A stretch of DNA of 46,192 nt from Nostocales cyanobacterium Centralia_MAG_434 (GCA_021324415.1 JAJPJF010000315.1:1-46192), one strand, 5' to 3'; counted from the first letter of the stretch, positions 25,900 through 36,753 are shown. The notes: a model not told the origin generated them from the sequence alone. Made by a program: numbers and translations.

Positions 25900-26273
25900 A
25901 CTCCAACTCTAAAACTAAAACCGCCGATACGAGCCGATGACACAGCAAACAATTGGGTTCTAAGTTCTGTTCAACAGAAACCACGCAAGAGAATTCTCTC
26001 CATATGCGTTCATCGGCTACAGAGTGCGGTTAAAATCCAAAATCGGTGCTATGCTATCCCTTAAATATAGTACTATTGTACTATAGTACATGTTTACCCC
26101 TACTTGAGCTAAGTAAGTCGGTAGAAATAAAGCCAGCTACGTGTTTTGGGATATTAAATCTCTTGTTTTCTGCCTATGCCCTATGCCCAACCTTAAAAAA
26201 TAATCGTTTATTCTCACCGATCTATCAACTGCTATGAGTGTGGACATCTAAGGTTTAAACTAAAAATAAGGCT
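25900..26273. other. Intergenic region upstream of the ParE-type TA pair
   Basis: 374 bp without a convincing gene. The only structured element is the GTACTATAGTAC palindrome listed separately; ATGCCCTATGCCCAACC near 26174 resembles the dispersed repeat family. Confidence 0.5.
26078..26089. promoter_or_regulatory. Palindrome GTACTATAGTAC upstream of a TA pair
   Basis: A perfect 12-bp palindrome with a partial copy just before it (TAGTACTATT), about 185 bp upstream of the antitoxin start. It may be an operator for the TA pair but is rather far; it could also be part of a promoter (CTATAGTAC). Confidence 0.35.
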
Positions 26274-26462
26274 ATGAGTAAAACAAAAGAAAAAGTCAAA
26301 TCATTATTGAATAAATTGCCAGATGATTGTTCTATTGAAGATATCCAATATCATTTATATGTGATCGATAAAGTTTGTCATGGTTTGGAATTAGCCGATA
26401 CTGAAGGCACAATTGCACAAGACGAAGTTGAAAAACATTTGAGCAAATGGCTTATCGAGTAG
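26274..26462 (+). CDS. Antitoxin of a ParE-type TA pair
   Basis: This 62-residue acidic-basic helical protein (KSLLNKLPDDCSIEDIQYHLYVIDKV, then GTIAQDEVEKHLSKWL) resembles short antitoxins that pair with ParE/RelE toxins. It overlaps the toxin ORF by 16 bp. No DNA-binding ribbon-helix-helix motif is obvious, so autoregulation would need an unusual fold or the toxin's help. Confidence 0.85.
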   Translation: MSKTKEKVKSLLNKLPDDCSIEDIQYHLYVIDKVCHGLELADTEGTIAQDEVEKHLSKWLIE

Positions 26463-26746
26463 TATGGTCTCCCAAAGCACTAGAAGATTTAGAAGCAATT
26501 GCCACATATATATCTCGTGATTCAGCATCCTATGCTGCAGCGGTAGTTAATAAGATACTCGACATCACGCGCAAGCTGAGTCACTTTCCTTTTGCAGGTC
26601 GAATTGTTCCAGAGTTTGGCGAAGATACCATTAGAGAACAATTTGCATATAGTTATCGAATTATTTATAGAGTTAATAATGAAGCTGTCACTGTTGCCGC
26701 GGTGATTTATGGCAAAAGACTACTAGATAAATTAGATACGGCTTGA
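26447..26746 (+). CDS. ParE/RelE-family toxin
   Basis: The 99-residue protein is typical of the ParE/RelE fold: VVWSPKALEDLEAIATYISRD, KLSHFPFAGRIVPEFGED and FAYSYRIIYRVNNEAVTVAAVIYGKR. RelE-type members cut mRNA on the ribosome and ParE-type ones inhibit gyrase; the sequence does not settle which. It is translated from an ATG inside the antitoxin gene, the usual coupling. Confidence 0.92.
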   Translation: MAYRVVWSPKALEDLEAIATYISRDSASYAAAVVNKILDITRKLSHFPFAGRIVPEFGEDTIREQFAYSYRIIYRVNNEAVTVAAVIYGKRLLDKLDTA

Positions 26747-26804
26747 TGACAACTTGGGTTAAGTTCTCATATTTATATTTGGGTTTATTGTCAATTAGGT
26801 GCTT

Positions 26805-27866
26805 TCAGATACCCTTAAATCCCATACTAGTTTCTATCTCTTGTTTTGCTTGCACAAAACCTAGCATAGATGATGCAACTGTGCGAGAAGCTTGATGTCG
26901 AATGCCAACATGACTGAGAAAGACACCAAATAGAATCAAGCTACCACCAATATACTGGGCTTTTGTGGGAGCTTCACCTAGTATTACATAAGCAGCCAGA
27001 ATACTCACCAATGGGCTAAATGAGCCAACTAAAGAAGCGACAGACACTGTAGAAGCATTGAAGCCTTTGAGCCAAAATAACTGGCCCAGTACCACAATCA
27101 CAAAACCATAGACTAACATCCACTGCCACAAGAAAGGTGAAAGAACATCCATAAAATGGTCGCTACCATAGAGTATTAAAGCAATGCAGAAAAAGACTAC
27201 TGTCCCCAAAGCAGTACGATAGACACTATATATTCCTACCGGAATCTTAGAAAGTCCTCTTTTAGCAATAATTGTGGAAACGGCTGCAGCCATAGACCCG
27301 ATGACAGTTAAAATTTCCCCAGTATCTACACGAAAATATCCCATGGTCATCATTGCTTGTCCTGGGGGCTGGAGGATAATAGTTAAAGTAACACCAAGAA
27401 ACGCAATAAACGCTCCTATAAACTCCCAAGGATGTATCCGTTCTTTTAATAACCAGACGGACAAAGCCAAAGTCAAGGGTGGTTCTAAACGTCCTACTAA
27501 AACGACGTTGTTCACATTCGTGAGAGCAAGTGCTTGAAAAATTAAGCTTGGGACAAGCGCTCCTGATAAAATCGCTACTATTGTTAGGTTTACCCAATCT
27601 TTCTTTGAAAGTTGTTTCAAAGTTGTTTGGTTCCACTGTTGCCAGTAGATTGCAACCAGTACCATCAAAGCGCACAGGTTTCCGACAAACAAAACATTGC
27701 ACAGAGAAATCGGATTGCGATCGCCCATAAAATGTTGAGCTCCAATTTCTGTTAACTTCCGGGTAACGGCGCTAGATGACCCAAAAATTAAGACTGCTAG
27801 CCAAAGATAAGTTTGTCCTGGAATTTTGTGGATGAGACGATGTCGTCTCCTGCGTCTGATGACCAT
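26805..27866 (-). CDS. DMT-superfamily transporter (EamA domains)
   Basis: The 353-residue membrane protein has about ten hydrophobic helices arranged as two EamA repeats (first about 20-155, second about 185-315); typical segments are LTNVNNVVLVGRLEPPLTLAL and LVGSFSPLVSILAAYVILGE near the ends of each. The N terminus is very basic (RRRRRHRLIH), consistent with a cytoplasmic start. Such proteins export metabolites or amino acids; substrate unknown. It is monocistronic and faces the DUF4079 gene across a 206-bp gap. Confidence 0.9.
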   Translation of the reverse strand: MVIRRRRRHRLIHKIPGQTYLWLAVLIFGSSSAVTRKLTEIGAQHFMGDRNPISLCNVLFVGNLCALMVLVAIYWQQWNQTTLKQLSKKDWVNLTIVAILSGALVPSLIFQALALTNVNNVVLVGRLEPPLTLALSVWLLKERIHPWEFIGAFIAFLGVTLTIILQPPGQAMMTMGYFRVDTGEILTVIGSMAAAVSTIIAKRGLSKIPVGIYSVYRTALGTVVFFCIALILYGSDHFMDVLSPFLWQWMLVYGFVIVVLGQLFWLKGFNASTVSVASLVGSFSPLVSILAAYVILGEAPTKAQYIGGSLILFGVFLSHVGIRHQASRTVASSMLGFVQAKQEIETSMGFKGI

Positions 27867-28072
27867 AACAATTTTGGGATAAGTACTGTCAACGATACTA
27901 AGCTTCCCAGATGAAGCCGGAGTGAGGTAAGTCTGAGAGAATGCTGAGTTTAAATTGAATTTTCTCCTGGGGTAAATTCAGGAAATTCCTGCTTGAAGTT
28001 CAACAGGTTCTCAGTTCTAGCTGAGATACTTTGGACAGTTGGGATAAATCAAAGATTCACATGAGGTTGGCT

Positions 28073-28798
28073 ATGGAACTGAAAGATGCCATTTTGCTGC
28101 TGCATCCGGCGATCGCCGTGCTTGTCGTCTTCCCGTTAATTGGTATCGTTGTTAACCGTGCTTTACAAACTCGTCAGCGTCGGCTGGAAACTAAAGCAAC
28201 GGGTAAGAGTAAAATTCCCCCAGTTGCAGGACAGGAACATGTCCAGTTAGGTCGTTGGTTAACTGCATCTGTGGTTGGTGTTGTTCTTGTAGCATTTGCT
28301 AACGATGTTTTCGGTAATATTTTAGACCATCAGCTTTGGATGAAAGCACCCTTCCAAGTCATCTTCATTGTGCTATTGTTTGCTGCGACTGTTGGTTCTC
28401 TGGTCCTACTTTATAAGGCAAGGGAAAAAAACTGGCGTGCTCTATTTGCAACCTTGACGGGAATCGGGTTAGTGATACTTGGTTGTCAAGATGGTGTTTA
28501 CCGCAAAACTGACCAGTGGTATATTTCACATTATTACTATGGACTCACTGCTGCTTTATTGATGATTTTTTCTCTGGCTATCTTGCCAGAGATTTACAAA
28601 GATAAAAGCAATTTTTGGCGCAGGGTTCATATCAGTCTAAATTGCATTGCTCTCTTACTTTTTTTAGGGCAAGGAATCACAGGAACGAGAGCATTATTGG
28701 AAGTGCCTCTTAGTTGGCAAGAGCCCTATATTCAAAAGCTTTATGAACAAAAGTGTGATGTAAAAAATTGCACCATCCAAGCTCCTTCTTTACGTTAA
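28073..28798 (+). CDS. DUF4079 membrane protein
   Basis: From ATG at 28073 (MELKDAILLLHPAIAV) the 241-residue protein has about six hydrophobic segments, with LLHPAIAVLVVFPLIGIVVNRAL (first helix region) and WYISHYYYGLTAALLMI later, and a His-rich early helix. It belongs to DUF4079, widespread in cyanobacteria and plants and structurally like cytochrome b561-type membrane proteins; function unknown. In-frame starts upstream (TTG at 28031, ATG at 28061) are possible. The C terminus has two Cys (KCDVKNC). Confidence 0.85.
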   Translation: MELKDAILLLHPAIAVLVVFPLIGIVVNRALQTRQRRLETKATGKSKIPPVAGQEHVQLGRWLTASVVGVVLVAFANDVFGNILDHQLWMKAPFQVIFIVLLFAATVGSLVLLYKAREKNWRALFATLTGIGLVILGCQDGVYRKTDQWYISHYYYGLTAALLMIFSLAILPEIYKDKSNFWRRVHISLNCIALLLFLGQGITGTRALLEVPLSWQEPYIQKLYEQKCDVKNCTIQAPSLR

Positions 28799-28848
28799 AA
28801 GTTCTGATAAATATTTAGTAACGCCACCTAACCCACATCAATTGTTGA

Positions 28849-29523
28849 CTATTCCCGCAAAACATATCCCACTCCACGCACAGTATGAATCAACCGCTTT
28901 TGATCATTTTCTTCTAACTTCAAACGCAAATAACGAACATAAACTTCAATAATATTAGAATCACCCATAAAGTCGTAACCCCATACTTTTTCTAAGATTT
29001 GGTTTCTAGTAAAAACTTGACGGGGATGGCTGAGAAAATACTCTAATAAATCAAACTCTTTTGCGGTTAACTCTATCCTAGAGTTACCTCGCAAAACTTC
29101 ACGAGTACGTCGATTTAAGCTCAAATCTTCAAATTGTAATAAATCTTCATCTATTTCCTGAGTTCGGCGTAAATGGGCACGAATCCTTGCCAACAGTTCC
29201 TCGATACTAAATGGTTTAACCACATAATCATCAGCACCTGCATCCAACCCAGCGACGCGATCGCTCAGTTCGTCTTTTGCTGTCAACAAAATCACTGGTA
29301 TTTTATTGCCAGTGGCACGCAAGCGACGACAAAGCTCCACACCCGATAATCCTGGTAACATCCAATCTAGAATTGCTAAATCTGGTGATGACTCTCGCGC
29401 TAAGGTCAAACCAGTGATGCCATCATGTGCCACACTAACCTTGTAGCCTTCGCTACTCAATTCCAATTCCACAAATCGCGCCAGCTTGACTTCATCTTCA
29501 ACCAGTAGGATATGTGCTGTCAT
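28849..29523 (-). CDS. OmpR-type response regulator, NrrA/Rre37-like
   Basis: The 224-residue regulator has a receiver (HILLVEDEVKLARFVELELS, Asp in LAILDWMLPG, Lys in YVVKPFSIEELL) and a winged helix ending HTVRGVGYVLRE. Its wording is close to what I recall of cyanobacterial NrrA/Rre37, which controls glycogen breakdown and sigE under nitrogen limitation; the neighbouring glucosidase fits but does not prove this. No histidine kinase is adjacent. It is separated by about 160 bp from the glucosidase gene on the same strand, so separate promoters are likely. Confidence 0.9.
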   Translation of the reverse strand: MTAHILLVEDEVKLARFVELELSSEGYKVSVAHDGITGLTLARESSPDLAILDWMLPGLSGVELCRRLRATGNKIPVILLTAKDELSDRVAGLDAGADDYVVKPFSIEELLARIRAHLRRTQEIDEDLLQFEDLSLNRRTREVLRGNSRIELTAKEFDLLEYFLSHPRQVFTRNQILEKVWGYDFMGDSNIIEVYVRYLRLKLEENDQKRLIHTVRGVGYVLRE

Positions 29524-29682
29524 ATTTTTGTCTTAATGTAGTAATTTTTAGAATAAATCTAATAGGTACGTGATTTGTTATGAGTTGTTTCGCTATGAAC
29601 TACCTCACTAATTAACGCAGTTTGAGTGAGGTAGTTTCTCACGCATGATTTAACTTGTGAGTTCAACAGGTTAGCTATCTAT

Positions 29683-32358
29683 TTAAGGCTCTTGATTTTG
29701 TCCTTCATACTCACCAAATTGTTGAATTAATTTGGCGACTAAACCAGTCCATCCTGTTTGATGACTTGCACCAATTCCTGCGCCATTGTTGCCGTGGAAG
29801 TATTCATGAAATTGAATTAAATCCCACCAATGAGGATCAGTTTGAAATTTTTGAGTTCCTCCATATACAGGTCGTTGACCCGATGAATTTCTTAAGAAAA
29901 TCCTGATCAGCCGTTGTGATAGTTCAGACGCAACTTCCCAAAGCGTCATCATTTGACCAGACTCTGTAGGACACTCAACTTTGAAATCATCTCCTAGATA
30001 GTAATGAAATTTTTGCAGAGACTCAATCAATAAGAAATTTATTGGGAACCAAACCGGACCACGCCAGTTAGAATTACCACCAAACAAACCACTGCTAGAT
30101 TCGGCAGGTTCATAACTGACCTGAAATTGAGATCCATTGACATTGAAAATGTAAGGATGTTCAGCATGGTATTTAGAAAGAGCACGGATTCCATAGTCTC
30201 CCAAGAATTCAGTTTGGTCTAGTATTTTTGTAAGGATACGACGTAATTTCGCTTGAGACACAATCGATAGTAATCGCCTTGCACCTACCCCTGGTGTTTC
30301 CATACAAGCTACATTTTGTCGTAAGTCAGGACGGTTTGTAATAAACCATTCCAATCTCTTTTTAAAGCCAGGAAGTAATTTTAATGTTTCGGGTTCAATA
30401 ATATCAATAGCAAACAAGGGAATGAGTCCTACTATTGAGCGTACTTTTAGAGTAATTTGTTGCTCAGGCGAATGTAGGACATCATAGAAAAAACCATCTT
30501 CCTCATTCCAAAGGCTAGCTTCTTCTTCACCAATATGATTCATGGCATTAGCAATGTAAAGAAAATGCTCAAAGAATTTTGTTGCTATATCTTCATAAAC
30601 TGGGTTTGTTTTTGCTAGCTCTAAGGCAATTTCTAACATATTGAGGCAATACATGCCCATCCAGCTAGTGCCATCAGATTGGTTAATATGTCCGCCTGTA
30701 GGTAGAGTCGTACTACGGTCAAAGACACCAATATTATCTAAACCCAAAAATCCTCCCTGAAAAACATTATTTCCCTCAGCATCTTTACGATTTACCCACC
30801 ACGTAAAATTGAGTAATAGCTTCTGAAAAACCCGCTCTAAAAACTGTTTGTCTGCTCGTCCATACATTTTCTGTTCAATTTTGTAAACACGCCAGGTTGC
30901 CCAAGCATGAACAGGTGGGTTAACATCACTAAATTGCCATTCATAAGCAGGAATTTGTCCATTAGGATGCATATACCATTCCCGCGTTAAGATATCCAAT
31001 TGATACTTGGCAAAATCCGGGTCAATCATCGCCAAAGGAATACAGTGAAATGCTAAATCCCAAGCAGCAAACCAAGGATATTCCCACTTATCAGGCATTG
31101 AAAGAATATCTTCATTATTGAGGTGAAACCATTCTCGATTTCTGCCATATTTACGTTCTTGTGCTGGTAGAGGTGTAGCAGAATCGCCTTTCAACCATTT
31201 TTCTACATCATAATAATAAAATTGTTTACTCCACAGCATTCCTGCAAAAGCTTGCCGCTGTACTAGTAGCATATCTTCACTGAGTGGAAAGGGTGTAATA
31301 CGTTGATAAAATTCATCAGCTTCATGCTTACGTTTAGAAAAAATTGTATCAAAATCCTGATTAAAAGGTTCAGCTAAGTTTTGTAAATCACTCAATCGTA
31401 ATCGGAAAGTTTGTGTTTTGCCTGGTTCAATGCTTAAAAAATATTGGGCTGCTGCCTTTGTGCCTCTTTTGTCTGGATTAACTGCTTCTTTTTGACCATG
31501 CACAATGTATTCATCGATTCCATTTTTTACATAGGCAGATGTATTAGGATAGCCAAAAATTTTTTCGAAATTTGTCTCGTTTTCTGTAAATAAAAACTCT
31601 GTTTTATTCTCAAAATACATCCACCTTTTGCCTAAAGATGGGTGAGAAACCTCTATGATATTTAGGGAATCATCTAAATGAATCTCTTGTAGTCCTGGCT
31701 TTTTATTTAAATCTCCATCCCAAGACCAAGTATTGCGAAACCAGAGAGTGGGCAAGAGATGCAGCGTCTGAATTTCTGGTCCTCGATTCGTAATTTGGAT
31801 TTGAATGAGAATATCCTCAGCAGTATTTTTGGCATATTCAACGATGACATCAAAGTAACGATTTTCATCAAATACACCTGTATCTAACAATTCCAATTCT
31901 TGTTCTTGACGGCTACGTTGTCTATTTTCTGCAACTAATTGAGAATAGGGAAATGCTTTTTGTGAATATTTATAAAGCATTTTCATGTAAGAATGTGTGG
32001 GGGTATTATCAAGATAAAAGTAATATTCCTTAACATCTTCCCCATGATTTCCTTCGCTTCCTGTTATACCAAACAATCTTTCTTTAAGAATTGGGTCTTT
32101 GCCATTCCAAAGGGCGATCGCAAAACAAAGGTGTTGATGTTCATCAGAAATACCTGCAATGCCATCTTCACCCCATCGATAGGCACGGGAACGAGCTTGG
32201 TCATGAGTGAAGTAGTCCCAAGCAGTACCGTTGGCACTGTAGTCTTCTCGCACTGTTCCCCATTGACGCTCACTTAAATATGGTCCCCACTTACGCCATT
32301 TAGCTTTATGGTTCCGGGCTTCTTCTAATCTAATTTCTTCCTGGGTTGCAGTTGTCAT
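29683..32358 (-). CDS. GH63-like (MGH-type) glucosidase
   Basis: The 891-residue protein (start [20 protein letters not shown]) resembles bacterial and cyanobacterial glucosidases of GH63 and related (alpha/alpha)6 barrels, e.g. [37 protein letters not shown]-like segments early ([20 protein letters not shown]), [14 protein letters not shown] in the barrel, [17 protein letters not shown], and [20 protein letters not shown] near the end. Substrates of relatives include mannosylglycerate and glucosylglycerate, both compatible solutes; the sequence does not identify it here. ATG at 32358 is preferred to an earlier GTG at 32370. A second barrel-type glucosidase is at 20409. Confidence 0.88.
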   Translation of the reverse strand: MTTATQEEIRLEEARNHKAKWRKWGPYLSERQWGTVREDYSANGTAWDYFTHDQARSRAYRWGEDGIAGISDEHQHLCFAIALWNGKDPILKERLFGITGSEGNHGEDVKEYYFYLDNTPTHSYMKMLYKYSQKAFPYSQLVAENRQRSRQEQELELLDTGVFDENRYFDVIVEYAKNTAEDILIQIQITNRGPEIQTLHLLPTLWFRNTWSWDGDLNKKPGLQEIHLDDSLNIIEVSHPSLGKRWMYFENKTEFLFTENETNFEKIFGYPNTSAYVKNGIDEYIVHGQKEAVNPDKRGTKAAAQYFLSIEPGKTQTFRLRLSDLQNLAEPFNQDFDTIFSKRKHEADEFYQRITPFPLSEDMLLVQRQAFAGMLWSKQFYYYDVEKWLKGDSATPLPAQERKYGRNREWFHLNNEDILSMPDKWEYPWFAAWDLAFHCIPLAMIDPDFAKYQLDILTREWYMHPNGQIPAYEWQFSDVNPPVHAWATWRVYKIEQKMYGRADKQFLERVFQKLLLNFTWWVNRKDAEGNNVFQGGFLGLDNIGVFDRSTTLPTGGHINQSDGTSWMGMYCLNMLEIALELAKTNPVYEDIATKFFEHFLYIANAMNHIGEEEASLWNEEDGFFYDVLHSPEQQITLKVRSIVGLIPLFAIDIIEPETLKLLPGFKKRLEWFITNRPDLRQNVACMETPGVGARRLLSIVSQAKLRRILTKILDQTEFLGDYGIRALSKYHAEHPYIFNVNGSQFQVSYEPAESSSGLFGGNSNWRGPVWFPINFLLIESLQKFHYYLGDDFKVECPTESGQMMTLWEVASELSQRLIRIFLRNSSGQRPVYGGTQKFQTDPHWWDLIQFHEYFHGNNGAGIGASHQTGWTGLVAKLIQQFGEYEGQNQEP

Positions 32359-32594
32359 AATAAGTACCACTCTTAGTATCTATGAATGAGTGTATTAATT
32401 TGCAGCGTTGCCGAATCACAGTATGAATTTGCAATTCATCGTGTGTAGAGACGTAGCAATGCTACATCTCTACCAAAAAACTTACAAACATAATTCATGA
32501 TCAAATTTAGCAACGCCCAATTGGCTATCTAAAGAATTCTGTTTTGACACTAGATAGCACTAAACTTGTGATGAAAAATTCCAAGGGAAAATGA

Positions 32595-33932
32595 CTAAAT
32601 ATCCAAAACAACCCTAGAACTCTTGGGCTGGGAAATACAAATCAAAACTGAACCCTCTTCAATTTTGGCAGTTGGTTCTTCTTGATAAGCAATTTCACCA
32701 CTGTAGATTTTACACATACAGGTTCCGCAAATGCCTACACGACAACTGAAGGGAGGATAAATTTCATTCGCTTCGGCAAAGTCGAGAATATTGCCATCTT
32801 CTTGTTTCCAATTTATAGTTTTACCTGATTTTGTAAAGACAATCTCAGCTTCTTCAATTCTCTCACCCACAGTTACAGTCTGGTGTTGACTGTTGAAAAC
32901 CACTTTCATTGGTTTACCAAAAGATTCAAAAAAGACTCTATCGTCAGGAACTCCTGATTCTTTAAGTCCTTCGATGATGGACTGCATAAACAATGGAGAA
33001 CCACACAGGAAATACTCAGCTTCTTGTTCAACTAACTCTTTTATAAGAGCAGTATCCACATACCCAACACTTTGGAAATGACCTTCGTCTTCAGGTGTGG
33101 GACGGCTGTAGCGAAAATGTAAATGCAAGTTAGGATTTTTTTGAGCTAATTCTGCTATTTCATGACGAAAGGCATGAAATTTGCCATTTCTCGCACCATG
33201 TACAAACCAAATTGGACGTTTGGGATTAAGTTGGGTTACAGCTTTCGCCATACTGAGCATGGGAGTAATACCCACCCCATTACTGATGAGCACTGCAGGA
33301 AGAGACTTTTGTAGATCCAAAACAAACTTCCCGTTTGGTGGTTTGACAAGAATTACGGACCCTTCATGAATGTGATCGTGCATAAAATTAGACGCTATAC
33401 CAGGTGGCACATCTAACCCGTTGGGTACTCCTTCACGCTTAATGGATAGACGATAGTAGTCACAAATCTCAGGATAATCAGAAAGCGAGTAGGTACGAAT
33501 CACAGGCTTATTTTGCCCAGGGATATCAAGATTGATAGTTAAAAATTGACCTGGTTGAAAATTAGGAATGTTACCTTTATCTTCAGGTTGTAGATAAAAG
33601 GAAGTAATTTCTTCACTCTCTTTGACTTTGCGAACAACCACAAATCTTCGCCAATCTTTCCAAATTTTATTGTTAGATATTGTCTGGTCATCTTGCTGAT
33701 AACTAATATCTTGAGTAGATTGTTTGTGACTTGTAAAAACTAAACCAAAAACTGCACCACAACCTATTCCAAGTAATGAGGAATATGTACCAAACCGATA
33801 GACTGATTTATCTTTACCATTGATCACACCAATGACTAGAGCAGCAACCAATGTTAAAACTGAGCCTACTGTAGCTGCTGCTGTTACACTTCTAATGAAT
33901 GGATTCTGAATTTTTTTCAGACTTTCCAGCAT
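32595..33932 (-). CDS. Membrane-anchored FAD/NAD(P) reductase with C-terminal 2Fe-2S ferredoxin domain
   Basis: The 445-residue protein has two hydrophobic N-terminal helices (about 15-38 and 48-66), an FAD-binding domain with RTYSLSDYP, an NAD(P)-binding domain with ISNGVGITPMLSMAKAV and YFLCGSPLFMQSI, and a plant-type ferredoxin domain with CRVGICGTCMC plus a final Cys (VLICIS). Domain order FNR-then-ferredoxin is that of phenol/vanillate-type and flavohaemoglobin-related reductases; no haem globin is present. It could pass electrons from NAD(P)H to a membrane or soluble acceptor that is not adjacent. The SDR gene lies 33 bp upstream on the same strand, so they are probably co-transcribed. 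Confidence 0.92.
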   Translation of the reverse strand: MLESLKKIQNPFIRSVTAAATVGSVLTLVAALVIGVINGKDKSVYRFGTYSSLLGIGCGAVFGLVFTSHKQSTQDISYQQDDQTISNNKIWKDWRRFVVVRKVKESEEITSFYLQPEDKGNIPNFQPGQFLTINLDIPGQNKPVIRTYSLSDYPEICDYYRLSIKREGVPNGLDVPPGIASNFMHDHIHEGSVILVKPPNGKFVLDLQKSLPAVLISNGVGITPMLSMAKAVTQLNPKRPIWFVHGARNGKFHAFRHEIAELAQKNPNLHLHFRYSRPTPEDEGHFQSVGYVDTALIKELVEQEAEYFLCGSPLFMQSIIEGLKESGVPDDRVFFESFGKPMKVVFNSQHQTVTVGERIEEAEIVFTKSGKTINWKQEDGNILDFAEANEIYPPFSCRVGICGTCMCKIYSGEIAYQEEPTAKIEEGSVLICISQPKSSRVVLDI

Positions 33933-33965
33933 CGTTGTCTCCTATGTATGCGTCTTTGTCTTTAC

Positions 33966-34763
33966 TTACTGTTCCTGATAATTCCATAGCAGCCCACCAT
34001 CTACAAAGAAGGTACTACCTGTAATGTAATCGGCATCAGAGGAAGCTAGGAATGCTACTAAGGAGGCAACATCCTGTGGTTGACCAAGACGACCAAGTGG
34101 AATGTTTTGTAACAGCGCACCTAACTTTTCTGGATAATTCAATAAGTTGGTATTAATAGGAGTTTCAATTGCTCCCGGTGCAACGTTGTTAATAGTGATA
34201 CCTAACGAACCAAGCTCAACTGCTAAATTCCGAACAAGCATTTTCATCCCACCTTTGCTAGCACAGTAAGCAGCAAAATTGGGAAATGGAAGTTCTTCAT
34301 GCACTGAACTGATATTGATGATTTTTCCAGTCCGTTTAGTTGCAATTAAATGTTGTACAAAGGCTTGAGTGGCAAAAAAGACACCTTTTAAGTTGACATT
34401 CATTACAGCATCATAATCTGCCTCTGTAACCTCCCAAAATGGTGCATGTTTTTCAATGCCAGCATTGTTTACTAGAATATCTAACCTGCCAAAATGTTCA
34501 ATGCTTTCTGCAATCAATTGACGAACTTCATCGACACTGCCCAAATCTGCCTTAATTGTTAAACCATGAGAGTTGGAAGACTGGGCTGTGTAACATCTAC
34601 CACCTAGAGCCTGTACTTTTGCTAAGGTTTCTTCTGCTCCTTCTGGATGAGATCGGTAGTTGATGACAACATCTGCGCCTTCTTGGGCAAGACGCAAAAC
34701 TATTCCCTGTCCGATTCCCTGACTGCTACCAGTCACTAGGGCAACCTTACCTTCTAACCGCAT
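33966..34763 (-). CDS. SDR-family oxidoreductase
   Basis: From ATG at 34763 (AGAGGAG seven bases upstream) the 265-residue protein is a classical short-chain dehydrogenase: NAD(P) loop VALVTGSSQGIGQGI, NNAG, catalytic Ser then YCASK (Tyr and Lys), and PLGRLGQPQDVASLVAFLASSDADYITG near the C terminus as in glucose 1-dehydrogenases. An insert YTAQSSNSHGLTIKADLGS follows the second beta strand. A longer start at 34802 is possible. Substrate is unknown. It precedes the ferredoxin-reductase gene by 33 bp. Confidence 0.92.
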   Translation of the reverse strand: MRLEGKVALVTGSSQGIGQGIVLRLAQEGADVVINYRSHPEGAEETLAKVQALGGRCYTAQSSNSHGLTIKADLGSVDEVRQLIAESIEHFGRLDILVNNAGIEKHAPFWEVTEADYDAVMNVNLKGVFFATQAFVQHLIATKRTGKIINISSVHEELPFPNFAAYCASKGGMKMLVRNLAVELGSLGITINNVAPGAIETPINTNLLNYPEKLGALLQNIPLGRLGQPQDVASLVAFLASSDADYITGSTFFVDGGLLWNYQEQ

Positions 34764-35262
34764 AAACTTTCTCCTCTGGATGTGTTGGTCATTAGTCATC
34801 ACTCAACTTGGCAGTGCTGAAAGGGGAGTTAAACTTGTGACTATAAATCACAGCTATTTTCTAGGTTGCTCAATTAAAATTTGTAAGCATGTGATCATTT
34901 TTTCACAATTAATAAACTCCTCGGTTCAACATCAGTGATTGGTAAAACTTCCATGTTAAACTTTAAATTGATTGTTGAATGAAGGCTAATTCCAAAGATT
35001 ATAATGAGCTAAGAATTTCTGTCTAAAACCCTGATATTTTGTCTAGAAGCTTCTTATCTGTTTCTCAGCTAATTCTAATTTTTAAGTAGGGAATGTATAA
35101 AAATTTGTATTTAAGTGTAAATTTTTTGTTAGTTAAGTATCCAAACTGAATATATACCTAGTAGAATCTTCATACATTCAAGTATTTGAACCCAAATATC
35201 CAAAGGCTCACAACCTACCAATCTCTTTCTCAACTTAATTTTGCACTCACCACGAAATATTC
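34764..35262. other. Intergenic region, divergent promoters
   Basis: 499 bp between the divergent SDR and GAF-kinase genes; AT-rich, with no hairpin, repeat or small gene that I can support. Confidence 0.5.
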
Positions 35263-36531
35263 ATGAGCAAAATCATTGAAGAACATAATGTATCATTGCA
35301 AAACCAACTGTGGCAACGGGAGCGGTTAGCAATGGCACTGTTGTCCTCTTTGAACTATCGAACTGGTGAACTAAAGGGCTATCTGCATAATATTGCATGT
35401 GGAGTCAGCGAACTTATTGAGGTAGATTGGTCAGTGGTAACACTCTGTCAAGAAGGATTCGAAACTGTCTTGGCAAGTAGTATCGATATGGGTGAGGGTG
35501 AACATATTTATTCTCTACATGGTTCCCTGACTGGCACTGTGATACACATAGGTCACTCATTAGCAGTGGAAGATGTGAAAAAATATCCAGAATATGGAGA
35601 AGCGCCAGAAGGTTATTGTTCTTATTTAGGCATACCTTTGCGAACTGCTGAAGGTAAAATTATTGGTACTATTTGCTCTTTTCACCGAGAACCACGGAAA
35701 TTTTCAAAAGCAGAAATCCAAATCGTAGAATTGTTTGCTGAACGAGCAGCTACAGCGATCGATCATTATCATCTGTACCAACAACAGTGCCAATTTAATC
35801 AAGTTTTGGAAGCAGAGGTAGAAAAACGTACTGCCCAATTGCGAGCAGCACAAGCCAAGCTGATTGAACAGGAACGACTGGCAGTTATTGGTGAATTTGC
35901 TGCGATGATTGTGCATGAAATTCGTAATCCCCTCACAACAATTATGATGGGATTGAAGTATTTTAAGAAAACTATTCTGCCTGAACCTGCTCAAGAGCGT
36001 TTGTCGTTAGCGCTTGGTGAAGCCTATCGTCTAGAACGTCTACTGAGTGAAATTTTGCTTTATGCTAAGCCTCAGGTGTTGCAGCTTTGTGCATTGGATG
36101 TGAATGAATTTATTCGTGAGTTGCTAGTGCAAATTCATGAAATGCCAGAAGCCCTGGAGAGAAAAATTGAATTTATTCCTGCATCACGCACGATTAAAAT
36201 ATTGGGGGACAAGGATAAACTCAAGCAAGTGTTTATCAACATTATCCGTAATGCCTGCGAAGCAGTTTCACCTGCAGATGTCATCACATGGAAAGTAGAC
36301 AGTTCACTTGTAGATAAAGTTTGTATTCATGTCCATAATGTCGGCGATCCAATTCCACAAGAAGTCTTATCAAAGTTAACTCAACCATTTTTCTCGACAA
36401 AACCTAGTGGTACTGGACTAGGGCTTGCCATTACCAAACGTATCGTGAATGCTCATGATGGGGAATTATTTATTCAGTCTGACGCAGTCACTGGTACTAC
36501 AGTCAGTATTCAATTGCCTGTAGCGCTGTAA
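35263..36531 (+). CDS. Soluble GAF-domain histidine kinase
   Basis: The 422-residue protein has a GAF domain (about 35-175; YCSYLGIPLRTAEGKIIGTIC), a coiled coil (LEAEVEKRTAQLRAAQAKLIEQ), HisKA (IGEFAAMIVHEIRNPLTTIM) and HATPase (INIIRNACEAV, GTGLGLAITKRIVNAHDG). It has no membrane segment, so it senses an internal signal; the GAF lacks an obvious bilin Cys motif. No regulator is adjacent. The downstream phosphoribosyltransferase lies 222 bp away on the same strand. Confidence 0.94.
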   Translation: MSKIIEEHNVSLQNQLWQRERLAMALLSSLNYRTGELKGYLHNIACGVSELIEVDWSVVTLCQEGFETVLASSIDMGEGEHIYSLHGSLTGTVIHIGHSLAVEDVKKYPEYGEAPEGYCSYLGIPLRTAEGKIIGTICSFHREPRKFSKAEIQIVELFAERAATAIDHYHLYQQQCQFNQVLEAEVEKRTAQLRAAQAKLIEQERLAVIGEFAAMIVHEIRNPLTTIMMGLKYFKKTILPEPAQERLSLALGEAYRLERLLSEILLYAKPQVLQLCALDVNEFIRELLVQIHEMPEALERKIEFIPASRTIKILGDKDKLKQVFINIIRNACEAVSPADVITWKVDSSLVDKVCIHVHNVGDPIPQEVLSKLTQPFFSTKPSGTGLGLAITKRIVNAHDGELFIQSDAVTGTTVSIQLPVAL

Positions 36532-36753
36532 CAACTGCGCTCATTCTTTACGTCACATCTTCCTCACATTTTGTTTCTAACCTCGAAGTAGAGTCTAGGA
36601 GGCAAGGCTAACCCTTATTTAGCTGTCTCTGTTGCTCAGACACTCAGTATCCCCTCAGGTAAATTGGTGGGTTGAACGCTTTTGAGATAGGGAGATAAAT
36701 TTACAAATACCGAAGCGTGTACACCCAAAATTTTAATAAAGAGGTATAAAAAT

